Below are positions 1 to 10,190 of a DNA stretch of 64,000 nt, in pieces. The position numbers and the translations under genes were made by a program. Positions within the stretch are counted from its first letter, which is position 1; every line of letters starts with the position of its first letter. This DNA comes from Ruania halotolerans. GTDB lineage: Bacteria > Actinomycetota > Actinomycetes > Actinomycetales > Beutenbergiaceae. The DNA lies in contig NZ_CP088017.1 in NCBI RefSeq assembly GCF_021049285.1, positions 1,178,001-1,242,000 on the forward strand. The letters are read 5' to 3'. The notes below the pieces were generated by a model. That model was not told where the DNA came from. It saw nothing but the letters and a program-made list of their open reading frames with translations, and made no database searches.

Positions 1-156
1 TGCTGGGGTCATGTGTGTCTCATTCCTCGGAGTGGACCGGTGCTGAGATCGCTCGACACCGGGTACATGCTGGATACTAGACAGTGAGCTTGTGTGCACT
101 CGATGCAGCGCAGTTCTGGCGCTGGTCGGCACTCCCCATGATGGAAGGAATCGCTC

Positions 157-477
157 GTGACGTACGTGATCGCGCAGCCGTGCGTTGATGTCAAGGACAA
201 GGCCTGCATCGACGAATGCCCCGTCGACTGCATCTACGAAGGTGAACGCTCCCTGTACATCCACCCCGACGAGTGCGTGGACTGCGGGGCGTGCGAACCG
301 GTCTGCCCGGTGGAGGCGATCTACTACGAGGATGACGTGCCTGAGCAGTGGGCCGAGTACTACAAGGCCAACGTCGACTTCTTCGACGACCTCGGCTCCC
401 CCGGTGGTGCCGCCAAGCTGGGTCTGATCCCCAAGGACCACCCGATCATCGCCGCGCTGCCGCCGCAGGCGGAGTAG
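157..477 (+). CDS. fdxA: 7Fe ferredoxin
   Basis: Small soluble electron carrier of 106 residues, the usual size for the actinobacterial FdxA family. Cysteines 9, 17 and 50 fit the [3Fe-4S] ligands and cysteines 21, 40, 43 and 46 the [4Fe-4S] ligands of Azotobacter FdI-type ferredoxins; C25 is an extra cysteine as in that family. Acidic residues dominate the second half. The GTG start is chosen because a GGAAGGA ribosome site ends 7 nt upstream. It is followed after 8 nt by dapC, so the two are probably co-transcribed. Redox partner is not visible here. Confidence 0.95.
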   Translation: MTYVIAQPCVDVKDKACIDECPVDCIYEGERSLYIHPDECVDCGACEPVCPVEAIYYEDDVPEQWAEYYKANVDFFDDLGSPGGAAKLGLIPKDHPIIAALPPQAE

Positions 478-485
478 GCGCACAG

Positions 486-1622
486 GTGGGTTTCGTCCAG
501 CTCTCCGACGCCTACCCGTGGGACAAGGTCGCTCCCTACGCCGAGCGGGCTCGCTCGCACCCCGGCGGGATCGTTGACCTCTCCATCGGGACGCCCGTGG
601 ACCCCACGCCCGCCGTGGTGCAGCAGGCCCTGAGCGCTGCTGCTGACGCGCCCGGATATCCGACGGCGCACGGCACGCCGGCCCTGCGGGAAGCCGTGGC
701 CGCATGGTTCCGTGAGCGGCGCGGTGCGCCCGCGCTCGACCCCGACGGCGTGCTGCCGACCGTGGGGTCCAAGGAACTGGTGGCCACGCTCCCGTCGCTG
801 TTGGGGCTGGGGCCGGACGATGTGGTGGTGGTGCCGTCGGTGGCCTACCCGACCTACGACGTCGGGGCTCGCCTGGCCGGGGCGCAGGTGCTGGTTGCCG
901 ACGATGTCGAGGCATGGGCGGGCAACTCGGCCGTGCGCCTGGTGTGGGTGAACTCGCCGTCCAACCCCACGGGTGCGGTGCTCGGTGCGGAGCACCTGCG
1001 TCAGGTGGTGACGGCGGCCCGCGACATCGGCGCCGTGGTGGCCTCGGATGAGTGCTACGCCGAGCTGGCCTGGTCGCCGGATCTGACCGAACCGTTCGGT
1101 GACGGCGTCCCTTGTCTCTTGCAGGAGAGTGTCAGCGGAGGGGACCACACCGGGCTGCTGGTGGTGTATTCCCTGTCCAAACAATCGAACCTGGCCGGGT
1201 ACCGGGCGGCCTTCGCTGCCGGGGACGCCGCGTTGGTGCACCGGATTCTGCAGCTGCGCCGGCACATGGGGATGATGGTGCCCGCACCGGTGCAGGCCGC
1301 GACCATCGCCGCCCTGGGGGACCCGGCGCACGTGCAGGAACAGCGCGAACGGTACCGCCGCCGTCGGGAGGCTCTGCTGGGGGCGCTCACCGCGGCCGGG
1401 TACGCCGTGGACCACTCGGAGGCGGGCCTGTACCTGTGGGTGCGGCCGGCCGACGCGGCCAGCGCGGCGGACTGCTGGTCGATGCTGGATGACTTCGCCG
1501 CTCGCGGGATCCTGGTGGGCCCAGGGGAGTTCTACGGCAGCGCGAGCGGTGATCATGTGCGGGTCGCGTTGACCGCCTCCGATGACCGCATCGCCCGCGC
1601 CGTAGAGAGGCTTGCTGTGTGA
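486..1622 (+). CDS. dapC: N-succinyldiaminopimelate aminotransferase
   Basis: PLP-dependent class I/II aminotransferase of about 378 residues, predicted to make N-succinyl-LL-2,6-diaminopimelate in lysine and peptidoglycan DAP synthesis. Visible fold-type I motifs are NSPSNPTGA and SLSKQSNLAGYR, whose lysine should carry PLP. The open frame extends back into fdxA, but only from GTG 486 does the protein look like the family (VGFVQLSDAYPWDKVAPYAE). The fdxA-dapC gene pair is a common actinobacterial arrangement, and dapD lies 4 kb downstream on the other strand. The exact DAP role rests on this context plus family resemblance. Confidence 0.88.
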   Translation: MGFVQLSDAYPWDKVAPYAERARSHPGGIVDLSIGTPVDPTPAVVQQALSAAADAPGYPTAHGTPALREAVAAWFRERRGAPALDPDGVLPTVGSKELVATLPSLLGLGPDDVVVVPSVAYPTYDVGARLAGAQVLVADDVEAWAGNSAVRLVWVNSPSNPTGAVLGAEHLRQVVTAARDIGAVVASDECYAELAWSPDLTEPFGDGVPCLLQESVSGGDHTGLLVVYSLSKQSNLAGYRAAFAAGDAALVHRILQLRRHMGMMVPAPVQAATIAALGDPAHVQEQRERYRRRREALLGALTAAGYAVDHSEAGLYLWVRPADAASAADCWSMLDDFAARGILVGPGEFYGSASGDHVRVALTASDDRIARAVERLAV

Positions 1623-1630
1623 TGAGTCAT

Positions 1631-1667
1631 ACCCGCGAGAATTTCCCCAACTGCGGGATTCGCGGGT
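1631..1667. repeat. 8-bp inverted repeat between dapC and gltA
   Basis: ACCCGCGA (1631-1638) is perfectly repeated in inverse at 1660-1667 with a 21-nt loop, 9 nt after the dapC stop. There is no T-tract. It could be a weak terminator of the fdxA-dapC transcript or an operator for gltA; the sequence does not decide. Confidence 0.35.
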
Positions 1668-1747
1668 ACGTTGTGTAGAGATTCTTTGCCTTCGGACTCG
1701 TGAGGGAGCCCGAGAGACGTTCTTCTTGACGCTAGGAAGGGACACCC

Positions 1748-3043
<1,296 letters not shown>

Positions 3044-3120
3044 TCAGGCTTGTGGCGCTCTCGCCGCGCGATCGCCGCGCGTACCGACGGATCCACACCC
3101 ACCGGGCCACCGCACGTACC

Positions 3121-3172
3121 AGGGGTCGAACTTTTGACCCCTGAAGCGGATTGACCATGAACTTCGGGCCCA
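3121..3172 (+). repeat. structured intergenic repeat, copy 1 (gltA terminator candidate)
   Basis: AGGGGTC (3121-3127) pairs with GACCCCT (3136-3142) around an 8-nt loop. The segment 3124-3172 is clearly related to 4008-4056: both carry GAACTTT, then TTGACCATGA at the same spacing of 27 nt, then TTCGGGCCCA. The stem differs between copies with paired changes (AGGGG/CCCCT here, ATGGG/CCCAT there), which points to a conserved folded structure. Its place after gltA would suit a terminator. Confidence 0.6.
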
Positions 3173-3227
3173 CGAAGCGTCGGCGACGCGCCTACTCAGG
3201 TGGAACGTTCGGCGTTATCGTGAGTTG

Positions 3228-3971
3228 ATGAACGGGGGATTGGCGCTGCATCGGACGGGCCCGGTGACGACGCCCGAGGGCGGGTCGCCGTGGACGCTGG
3301 TCGTGGTGCGGGCGGTGCTACTGGTTGCGGCGTTGGCGATGGCCATCCCGGCAGCCACGCAGGCGTATCGAGAACCGTTGGGCCAGCTCCGCGCCGATCT
3401 TGAGGCCGGTCGGGTGACGTCGATGGAGATTGAGCGTCCCGAGCCTGGAACCGGGGCCGAGGGGCAGTTCGAAGTCCGTTGGGACGCGGGCTTGTTCGAC
3501 TCAATCGCGCAGTACGAGTACTCATCCGAACGCGATCTCGATGAGGGAGCGGACCTGGTCCGTGCGGCCCACGCAGCCGGCGTCGAGGTGGTGGTCATCG
3601 ATCTCGATGACGACTTTGTGCGGATCGATGGTGTGCTGGCGCGGCAGCTCGCTCCGGTGGGGCTGCTGACCGCGGCAGGCATCCTGATCGTGCTCATCAC
3701 CGGGCCGCAGCCATGGTTTGCTACCAAGTGGGCGTGGTTCTGGCTGGCGACGGCGATCCCCGTGCTGTGGCTCGTCTACCTACTGATCGAGCCGCGACCG
3801 CTGTGGCTGAGTATCCGGCTCGCCCGAGCCGGCCGGGAGCCTGTGCCGCTGGTCGATCATCAGGAGCGGCGACTGACCGGCGGATGGGCTTTCCTCATCG
3901 GTGCGGTGCTCTCGTCGATGCTCGCGGGTGTAGCGTTTCCCGGGCTTTCCGGCTGGCACTCACCCGGCTGA
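3228..3971 (+). CDS. hypothetical membrane protein
   Basis: No family recognised. The 247-residue protein has one predicted membrane helix near residues 22-44, a mostly acidic extracytoplasmic stretch to about residue 140, then two or three further helices (about 143-162, 166-186 and 214-236). ATG 3228 is preferred to the TTG one codon upstream; a clear ribosome site is lacking. The extracytoplasmic part contains DLDDDFVRIDG. Related copies of an intergenic repeat lie on both sides of the gene, which is unusual and may indicate past mobility or simply two terminators. Confidence 0.7.
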   Translation: MNGGLALHRTGPVTTPEGGSPWTLVVVRAVLLVAALAMAIPAATQAYREPLGQLRADLEAGRVTSMEIERPEPGTGAEGQFEVRWDAGLFDSIAQYEYSSERDLDEGADLVRAAHAAGVEVVVIDLDDDFVRIDGVLARQLAPVGLLTAAGILIVLITGPQPWFATKWAWFWLATAIPVLWLVYLLIEPRPLWLSIRLARAGREPVPLVDHQERRLTGGWAFLIGAVLSSMLAGVAFPGLSGWHSPG

Positions 3972-4001
3972 CCGCCCTCGGGAGTCACCACGGCCCCGCC
4001 C

Positions 4002-4112
4002 CTCATGGGCCGAACTTTCGACCCATGGGCGGGGTTGACCATGAGTTTCGGGCCCATGAGCACTCGGCCCTCGAGCCGCGTCCCCTGAAGGGTCGAAAGT
4101 TCGGCCCATGAG
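4002..4112. repeat. structured intergenic repeat, copies 2 and 3, between convergent genes
   Basis: A 23-nt segment at 4002-4024 (begins CTCATGGGCC, ends TTTCGACCC) recurs exactly in inverse orientation at 4090-4112. Within copy 2, CTCATGGGCC also pairs with GGGCCCATGAG at 4050-4060. The block lies between a plus-strand gene ending at 3971 and a minus-strand gene ending at 4176, so a bidirectional terminator is the simplest reading. Copy 2 is related to 3124-3172. Confidence 0.65.
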
Positions 4113-4175
4113 CGAGGGCGGGGTGCAATGTTGGGCCCATGGCTGGCTGATGTTGCCAACTCCATGGCCGCTCAG

Positions 4176-5090
4176 CTATCGGATGCGGACCACGCCCGCG
4201 GGGTCTGCCGCACCCGGGTGATCCTGCGGCACCGGCGCCCACGCGGCGTCTGCGCCATCGGCGCGATCCCACCGCTGCCCCGCCACAATGACCTCGGAGG
4301 CGCCGGTGAATTCCGCTGTCATCACCGCCCAGGAGGCCATCGCCCATGCGTGCCGCTCCGGATCAGAACCTGCGAGTGGGGCGACGTCGATCAGAACGGA
4401 CGGGCCGCCGTCGGCCTCGGTATCTGCCAGCTGCGCCGTGAGCGTGGGCAGATCGAGCGCGAGCCGCTCGGTCACCGCGGTGGTCATCTCCGCACGTTCG
4501 ACGTTGCTCGCAGCGGCCAACCGGCACACCACCGAGGCCGGGCTGTAGCCGGTCTGCCCGGAGGCGAAGAGTCGGGCGAGGGTCTCGTGCTGGGCATAGG
4601 CGTCCGGGAAACCGGAGCGCTGCACTTCCTGCGCGGCCACCGTGATCTCCATGTCCTGGTAGCCATCCACCTGCACCAGCGCATCGTAGAAGGCGTTCGT
4701 GGCGTAGTGCGGATCCTGCACCTGCTCCTCGGTGCCCCAGCCCTGGGAGGGGCGTTGCTGGAACATCCCGAGGGAGTCCCGGTCGCCGTAGTCCAGGTTC
4801 CGGATCCGGGACTCCTGCATGGCCGTGGCCAACGCGATCGTGAGCGCCCGGGCAGGTAGTTCCCGTTCCAGGGTGATCGCTGCGATCACGGCCGCGTTAT
4901 CGGACTGCTCGAGGTCGAGCGCGGCACTGCTGCCATCCTCGGCGGAGGCGATGCAGCGCTGCACGATCGGCGGCACGGACCTGTTCGCGTGATTCCACAC
5001 GAGCACTCCGGCCGTGACCACCAGCGCGAACGAGCCGAGCAGCGCGAGTGCCCGCCGAAGTGGCCGCCTTCGCCGCCGGCTACTGGGCAT
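4176..5090 (-). CDS. exported lysozyme/transglycosylase-like protein
   Basis: A 304-residue protein with an Arg-rich N terminus followed by one membrane helix or signal anchor (about residues 14-33), then an extracytoplasmic domain. The segment [18 protein letters not shown] followed by [14 protein letters not shown] matches the lysozyme-like (SLT-type) fold found in many actinobacterial secreted proteins; the Glu of QES would be the catalytic acid. This suggests peptidoglycan cleavage, but actinobacterial members are mostly uncharacterised. Its start overlaps the 3' end of dapD by 11 nt, so it is probably co-transcribed with dapD, a DAP-making gene. Confidence 0.75.
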   Translation of the reverse strand: MPSSRRRRRPLRRALALLGSFALVVTAGVLVWNHANRSVPPIVQRCIASAEDGSSAALDLEQSDNAAVIAAITLERELPARALTIALATAMQESRIRNLDYGDRDSLGMFQQRPSQGWGTEEQVQDPHYATNAFYDALVQVDGYQDMEITVAAQEVQRSGFPDAYAQHETLARLFASGQTGYSPASVVCRLAAASNVERAEMTTAVTERLALDLPTLTAQLADTEADGGPSVLIDVAPLAGSDPERHAWAMASWAVMTAEFTGASEVIVAGQRWDRADGADAAWAPVPQDHPGAADPAGVVRIR

Positions 5091-6027
5091 GCAGCGCGGA
5101 GTTCAGCTGGATCCCCGCGCCGCTGCGCTCAATCGCCTCGACCACACCGGTGGTGGAGTTGCGCCGGAACAGCAGGTTCGGCGCCCCGGAGAGCTCACGC
5201 GCGCTGACCACGCGGGAATCGCCCGCGAGGGTGACCTTGGTGCCCGCGGTCACATATAGGCCGGCCTCGACCACGCAGTCGTTTCCGAGCGAGATGCCGA
5301 TCCCTGCGTTCGCGCCGAGCAGGCAGCGCGCGCCGATGGAGATCTTGTGTGATCCCCCACCGGAGAGGGTGCCCATGATCGAGGCGCCGCCACCGATGTC
5401 GGAACCGTCGGCCACCACCACCCCCTGGGAGATCCTGCCTTCCACCATGGAGGCGCCGAGGGTGCCGGCGTTGAAGTTCACGAAGCCTTCGTGCATCACT
5501 GTGGTGCCTTCGGCGAGGTGGGCACCGAGGCGAACCCGGTCGGCGTCGGCGATCCGCACGCCCGTGGGCAGCACGTAGTCGGTCATCCGGGGGAACTTGT
5601 CCACTCCGTAGACGGTGATGGGTTCGCCCTTGTGCGCCACCCGGAGCGAGAGCCGCGTCTTCTCGAAGTCGGCCACCGGGCACGGCCCGGCCGAGGTCCA
5701 GACCACATTCGGCAGCACCGCGAAGATACCGTCCAGGTTGATCGAGTTCGGCTGGACCAGGCGGTGGGAGAGCAGGTGCAGGCGCAGGTAGGCGTCGGCT
5801 GTGTCCGCGGGAGCGGCGTCCAGGTCGATGGTGCGGTGCTCCACCACCTGGCGGGTCTTGCGGGCACGGTCGGCGACGGCGAGAGAGGCGAGCTCGGCGG
5901 GAACCCCGTACGGTCCGACGCTTTCTGCTGGTTCGTCCCCCAGGGCGGGGCTGGGGTACCAGATGTCGAGCATCTGATCCTCAGCAGTCAGTGTGGCAAG
6001 TCCGATTCCCCAGGCGGTGCGTGTCAT
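5080..6027 (-). CDS. dapD: tetrahydrodipicolinate N-succinyltransferase
   Basis: Adds succinyl from succinyl-CoA to tetrahydrodipicolinate, the step before DapC. The 315-residue length and the N terminus ([18 protein letters not shown]) fit the actinobacterial DapD subgroup. The second half shows imperfect hexapeptide repeats of a left-handed beta-helix (for example [20 protein letters not shown]), with GGSHKISIG near the active-site region. With dapC this confirms the succinylase branch of DAP synthesis. It is upstream of the lysozyme-like gene. Confidence 0.95.
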   Translation of the reverse strand: MTRTAWGIGLATLTAEDQMLDIWYPSPALGDEPAESVGPYGVPAELASLAVADRARKTRQVVEHRTIDLDAAPADTADAYLRLHLLSHRLVQPNSINLDGIFAVLPNVVWTSAGPCPVADFEKTRLSLRVAHKGEPITVYGVDKFPRMTDYVLPTGVRIADADRVRLGAHLAEGTTVMHEGFVNFNAGTLGASMVEGRISQGVVVADGSDIGGGASIMGTLSGGGSHKISIGARCLLGANAGIGISLGNDCVVEAGLYVTAGTKVTLAGDSRVVSARELSGAPNLLFRRNSTTGVVEAIERSGAGIQLNSALHAQ

Positions 6028-6058
6028 GCCTCCAGGGTAGCGTCGAGTCGGGGCTAGC

Positions 6059-7126
6059 TCAGGTGCCCACGATGCTCCGTGGACCCACGTGGCGAGCCCC
6101 CGCCGCTGTAACCCGCTCGATCAGGCCGCGGTCCGCCGTCACCACCGTGACCGGCGCGCGCCCGGCACCCACCAGGGCGTCCACTTCGGCAACGATCGCC
6201 GAGTCCCCATCGCCGGAGGCAGGCACGATCCGCACGCTGGCAGACTCCTCCGGCGCGACGGCTCGGGCGGCCCCCTCGGTCACCAGCACGACCTCCGGCC
6301 ACCACGTGTGCCCGGGCAGACCGAGCAGATCGGCAGGGACGCCGTCGGCGGCGAGCATGTCAAGGCGTGTGAGCAGGCGGCGGGTCGCCCCCGCCCGGTC
6401 CTTCCACCACCCGTCCGGTCGAGACCCGACCACATTCGCCGCGTCCACCACCAATGCGGGTTGCTGGCTGAGCATGGTGCGCAGCATCGGCCACGCGTCG
6501 GCAAACGCAGGAAGCAGCGGAAGGTCCGGTACTGCGGCGAGATCGACCCATTCGATGGCTGCGCTCTCGGCATCGGTGGGTCGGGCAGTCAGGGGCCCGA
6601 CGGCGCGGGCCAGCACCGTGGTGTAGCTCCAATCCGGGTGGGTGAACACTGAGGTGGCCAGGGGCGCGACGGAGGTGGCAGTGACACCGGCTTCCTCACT
6701 CGCTTCGCGCACGGCACCGGCCCATGCGCTCTCATCCGGATGAATGGCCCCACCGGGAACGCCCCAGGTTCCGCCGAAATGGGTCCAGGTGGCGCGGTGC
6801 TGCAGGAGTACAGCAGGAGGCCCGACGGCGGAGCGTGTGTGAGCGGGCGCGTCGCCATGGCTGTGGCCCTGAATGGAGTGGACGGGCAGGTCCGGCTGGT
6901 CGCGGTGGCCCGGGCCCTCGGGATGTGTTGCGGGTGCTGTTCGAACTGGATGGTCGCCGTCGTGTGGGTGAGCCGAGGGCCCGGCGCCGGGGCGAAGGAT
7001 CAACAGCCCGGCGGCACCGTTTCGCCCCCAGTGACGGGACCCGCAGCGGCACTCCACCCACCCTTCCCACGGTCCCTCCGGGCGCCAATCGGCCGGGCGG
7101 CGGCTGTGATCGCGAGGTTCAGGCAC
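6059..7126 (-). CDS. NUDIX hydrolase fused to a PIN/NYN-like domain
   Basis: A 355-residue protein. The NUDIX box is intact ([20 protein letters not shown]), giving Mg2+-dependent hydrolysis of a nucleoside diphosphate-type substrate. Before the box is a His/Pro-rich low-complexity stretch (about residues 45-100) inside or ahead of the domain. The C-terminal 130 residues hold [25 protein letters not shown] and VVTADRGL, the spaced acidic residues of PIN/NYN-like nucleases. Similar fusions occur in other Actinobacteria (my recollection). Substrate is unknown. The minus-strand gene follows 179 nt after accA and ends 32 nt before dapD. Confidence 0.8.
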   Translation of the reverse strand: MPEPRDHSRRPADWRPEGPWEGWVECRCGSRHWGRNGAAGLLILRPGAGPSAHPHDGDHPVRTAPATHPEGPGHRDQPDLPVHSIQGHSHGDAPAHTRSAVGPPAVLLQHRATWTHFGGTWGVPGGAIHPDESAWAGAVREASEEAGVTATSVAPLATSVFTHPDWSYTTVLARAVGPLTARPTDAESAAIEWVDLAAVPDLPLLPAFADAWPMLRTMLSQQPALVVDAANVVGSRPDGWWKDRAGATRRLLTRLDMLAADGVPADLLGLPGHTWWPEVVLVTEGAARAVAPEESASVRIVPASGDGDSAIVAEVDALVGAGRAPVTVVTADRGLIERVTAAGARHVGPRSIVGT

Positions 7127-7304
7127 CCGATCAGCCTACGTGCGTGTGCCGCACCCGCTGGCTCGTCCGCGGCGCAGATGTGGCCGGTCCGGAGGCCGCC
7201 CCGGGCAGGGTGCTCAGCGGAGTACCCAGGGGTGGGCGTGGGCCGACGGGCGAACCACCGGAAGTCTGCCCCGGCAGGGCGTCCAGGGGCGGGCGTGGCG
7301 CGGG

Positions 7305-9155
7305 TTAGTCGCCGCCGTCGGCCATCTCGTCGATCTGGCAGATCACGGTGCCGGAGCTGATCGTCTGGCCCACAGCCGCGCTCAGTCCGTGCACCCGCCC
7401 AGCGCGATGCGCCACTAGTGGCTGCTCCATTTTCATCGCTTCGAGAACCACGACCAGATCGCCCGCGGCCACCAGTTCGCCGTCGGCCACAGCCACCTTC
7501 ACGATGGTGCCCTGCATCGGGGACGCGAGCGCATTACCGCCGGCTGGGGCACCCGCAGAGCGTCCGTTGCGGCGGCTCGGCCGGCCCGCACGACGTTGCC
7601 CGCGGCCCCCGTTTCCGCCACCGAGGCTCAGCCCGGCGGGCAGCACCACCTCCAGGCGCTTGCCGCCCACCTCGACCACCACGCGCTCCAACTCGCCTTC
7701 AGGCTCGGCCGGGGGAGCGGGCGCCGCGGGGCTGGCTGGGGTGGCCGAGGCTCGGGTGCTGGCCATACGTTCGGCGAACTCGTTCTCGATCCACGTGGTG
7801 TAGACCCCGAACTCCTCGAGCCGGTCGGCGGCGAATTCCTCGTCCGCGAGCACGGCGCGGAAGAACGGGAGCACGGTCGGGATGCCGACCACCTCGGTTT
7901 CGCCGATCGCGCGACGGGCCCGCTGCAAGGCCTCGGTCCGGGTCGCGCCAGTGACGATCACCTTCGCCAGCATCGAGTCGAAGGCGCCGGAGATCGCGTC
8001 CCCGGCGACCACTCCGGAATCCACGCGCACACCCGGCCCGGATGGCCAGCGCAACGTGGAAATGGTGCCGGGGGCGGGCAGGAAGTTGTGGTGTGGATCC
8101 TCACCGTTGATCCGGAACTCGAACGAATGGCCCCGGGTGGCCACCTCGGTGTAGCCCAGCTCCTCACCGGCGGCGATCCGGAACTGCTCGCGCACCAGAT
8201 CGATCCCGGCGATCTCCTCACTGACGCAGTGCTCGACCTGCAGGCGGGTATTCACCTCCAGGAAAGAGATGGTGCCGTCGGTGCCGATCAGGAATTCGCA
8301 CGTGCCTGCGCCGCGGTACCCGGCCTCCGTCAAGATCGCGATCGAGGATTCGCGCAACTGGGCGTCCTGCTCAGGTGTGAGGAACGGGGCAGGCGCCTCC
8401 TCCACGAGTTTCTGGTGCCGGCGCTGCAGGGTGCAGTCGCGGGTGGAGACCACCACGACCGTGCCGTAGTTGTCAGCCAGGCATTGGGTCTCTACGTGCC
8501 GGGGCCGGTCCAGGAACCGTTCCACGAAGCACTCGCCTCGACCGAACGCTGCGGTCGCCTCACGGACGGCCGATTCGAACATACCGTCGATCTCATCGGT
8601 GGTGCGGGCCACCTTCAGACCGCGCCCGCCGCCACCGAAGGCCGCTTTGATAGCGATCGGCAGGCCGTGCTCGGCCGCGAAGGCGTGCACCTCGTTGGCG
8701 TCGGCAACTGGATCCGGTGTTCCGGCCACCAGTGGCGCGCCGGCCCGCTGGGCGATGTGCCGGGCGCTCACCTTGTCGCCGAGTGCGTCGATCGCATCCG
8801 GGGGCGGGCCGATCCAGGTGAGACCGGCGGCGATCACCGCACGGGCGAACTCGGCGTTCTCGGAGAGGAAGCCGTATCCCGGGTGCACCGAGTCAGCGCC
8901 GGAGCGGCGGGCGATGTCGAGGATCTTGCCCATGTCGAGGTAGGTCTCCGCGGCACGGGAGCCGTGCAACGCGAACGCCTCGTCGGTGAGGAGGACGTGC
9001 TGAGCGTCTCTGTCCGAATCCGCGTACACACCGACCGAGGCGATGCCGGCGTCACGGCATGCGCGCGCCACCCGGACGGCGATCTCACCGCGGTTGGCGA
9101 TGAGCACTTTGCCGGGCCTGGTGGTCGATGCTTCCGGCGCCGTGCTCGTCGACAT
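7305..9155 (-). CDS. accA: acyl-CoA carboxylase alpha subunit (biotin carboxylase + BCCP)
   Basis: ATP-dependent biotin carboxylase joined to its own biotin carrier domain, 616 residues. The biotin carboxylase starts at [20 protein letters not shown], with the ATP-grasp glycine loop [13 protein letters not shown] and [12 protein letters not shown]. The last 75 residues form BCCP with the biotinylation site [10 protein letters not shown] Gly/Arg-rich linker separates the two. The carboxyltransferase partner accD and epsilon subunit lie 4 kb away in the same strand, as does biotin ligase on the other strand. It could serve acetyl-CoA or propionyl-CoA; sequence alone does not tell. Confidence 0.93.
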   Translation of the reverse strand: MSTSTAPEASTTRPGKVLIANRGEIAVRVARACRDAGIASVGVYADSDRDAQHVLLTDEAFALHGSRAAETYLDMGKILDIARRSGADSVHPGYGFLSENAEFARAVIAAGLTWIGPPPDAIDALGDKVSARHIAQRAGAPLVAGTPDPVADANEVHAFAAEHGLPIAIKAAFGGGGRGLKVARTTDEIDGMFESAVREATAAFGRGECFVERFLDRPRHVETQCLADNYGTVVVVSTRDCTLQRRHQKLVEEAPAPFLTPEQDAQLRESSIAILTEAGYRGAGTCEFLIGTDGTISFLEVNTRLQVEHCVSEEIAGIDLVREQFRIAAGEELGYTEVATRGHSFEFRINGEDPHHNFLPAPGTISTLRWPSGPGVRVDSGVVAGDAISGAFDSMLAKVIVTGATRTEALQRARRAIGETEVVGIPTVLPFFRAVLADEEFAADRLEEFGVYTTWIENEFAERMASTRASATPASPAAPAPPAEPEGELERVVVEVGGKRLEVVLPAGLSLGGGNGGRGQRRAGRPSRRNGRSAGAPAGGNALASPMQGTIVKVAVADGELVAAGDLVVVLEAMKMEQPLVAHRAGRVHGLSAAVGQTISSGTVICQIDEMADGGD

Positions 9156-9486
9156 GCACTCTCCCTAAGTTCCGTCGTGCTGCCGCGGCGTTCCAAACGC
9201 GCCGCGACGGTTCACGCTAGTACCGCTGCGTTCGTCCTACCCAACCACCGCACCGGTCGGCATGAAGTCTGTCCGCCTCAGCAACCGACATTGCTCGATC
9301 TTGTAGGTAACCTACAAATCCGAGTCGCGAATGGCGAGTTCCTGCCGGTCAGCATAGTCCGAGGAGCACAAAGGGTATATCTGCTCTTGGTCATCGGCTC
9401 ATCCCGCTCGCCATCGTCGGCGCCATCGATGTTCCCGGCCTGCCGGACCAGTGGTCGCGCGGACCGCGCCTGCGAGACCGGAGGGT
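9156..9486 (-). promoter_or_regulatory. upstream region of accA with a perfect 17-nt palindrome
   Basis: This 331-nt gap between maf and accA holds no gene I can support. At 9301-9317 lies TTGTAGGT-A-ACCTACAA, a perfect 8-bp dyad around one base, unusually AT-rich for this DNA and 146 nt upstream of the accA start. It looks like the operator of a dimeric regulator (TetR, MarR or GntR size class). No regulator gene is adjacent. Confidence 0.55.
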
Positions 9487-10149
9487 TCAGTCGTTCCGTC
9501 GATGCCAGAGGTCAACCCAGGCCAGGTCGAGGCTAGCGAGCATCGTGCGCAGCAGCGGCAGGCTGAGCCCGACCACACCGTGCGGGTCGCCGTCGACACC
9601 TGTCACGAAAGCGCCGCCGAGACCGTCGATCGTGAACGCGCCGGCCACCGCAAGGGGTTCGCCGGTGTCCACGTAGGCGTCGATCTCGGCATCGGTCAGG
9701 TCCGCGAAGTGCACGGTCGTGCTGGAAACAGCAAAAGCCACCGCCCCTGAATCGAGTCGGATCACATGGTGACCGCTGTGCAGGATGCCGCTGCGCCCGC
9801 GCATCCGCCGCCACCGCTGGCGGGCCAGCTCGGCCGTGTGCGGTTTGCCGAGGCCCGCACCATCGAGCTCGAGCAGCGAGTCACAGCCCACGACGACGGC
9901 CGGCGCCGTGGGTGCGTCGCTCACCCGCGCGTGGCTTGCCTGGGTGATCGCCTCGGCCTTCGCGCGCGCCAGCAGCGCCACTGCCTCGGGCACGGGCAGC
10001 GCATTGACCCTCGCGGCAGTCGCCGCCTCGGCGAGGATCGCCTCCTCGTCGACGTCGGCCGGGCGGATGTCGGGTTCCACCCCGGCCGAGCGGAGCAAGG
10101 CCGCTCGGGCCGGGGAGGCTGACGCGAGGATCAGGGTGGGCGCACTCAC
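9487..10149 (-). CDS. maf: Maf family nucleotide pyrophosphatase
   Basis: House-cleaning nucleoside triphosphate pyrophosphatase of 220 residues. The N terminus TLILASASPARAALLRSAGV fits the Maf phosphate loop, although the usual SPRR is SPAR here. VVGCDSLLELDG gives the catalytic acidic residue, followed by LGKP and the C-terminal FTIDGLGG. The open frame runs 268 codons further upstream inside a DUF885 gene, but the Maf fold begins at GTG 10149. Maf near the acyl-CoA carboxylase alpha gene is a recurrent actinobacterial neighbourhood. Ends 331 nt before accA. Confidence 0.9.
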   Translation of the reverse strand: MSAPTLILASASPARAALLRSAGVEPDIRPADVDEEAILAEAATAARVNALPVPEAVALLARAKAEAITQASHARVSDAPTAPAVVVGCDSLLELDGAGLGKPHTAELARQRWRRMRGRSGILHSGHHVIRLDSGAVAFAVSSTTVHFADLTDAEIDAYVDTGEPLAVAGAFTIDGLGGAFVTGVDGDPHGVVGLSLPLLRTMLASLDLAWVDLWHRRND

Positions 10150-10190
10150 GGAGGCGACCCTACGCCGTCGCCGGCCCGTGACCGGTGCGC

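Noticed and set aside
1-156. Possible start of a divergent minus-strand gene (ATG at 12-10, with GAGG upstream)
   Set aside because: Only four codons lie in the window and the GAGG is rather far, so it cannot be supported.
7596-9536. 646-codon plus-strand open frame
   Set aside because: Lies antisense to acyl-CoA carboxylase alpha; a GC-rich shadow frame with no domain and His/Gly-heavy composition.
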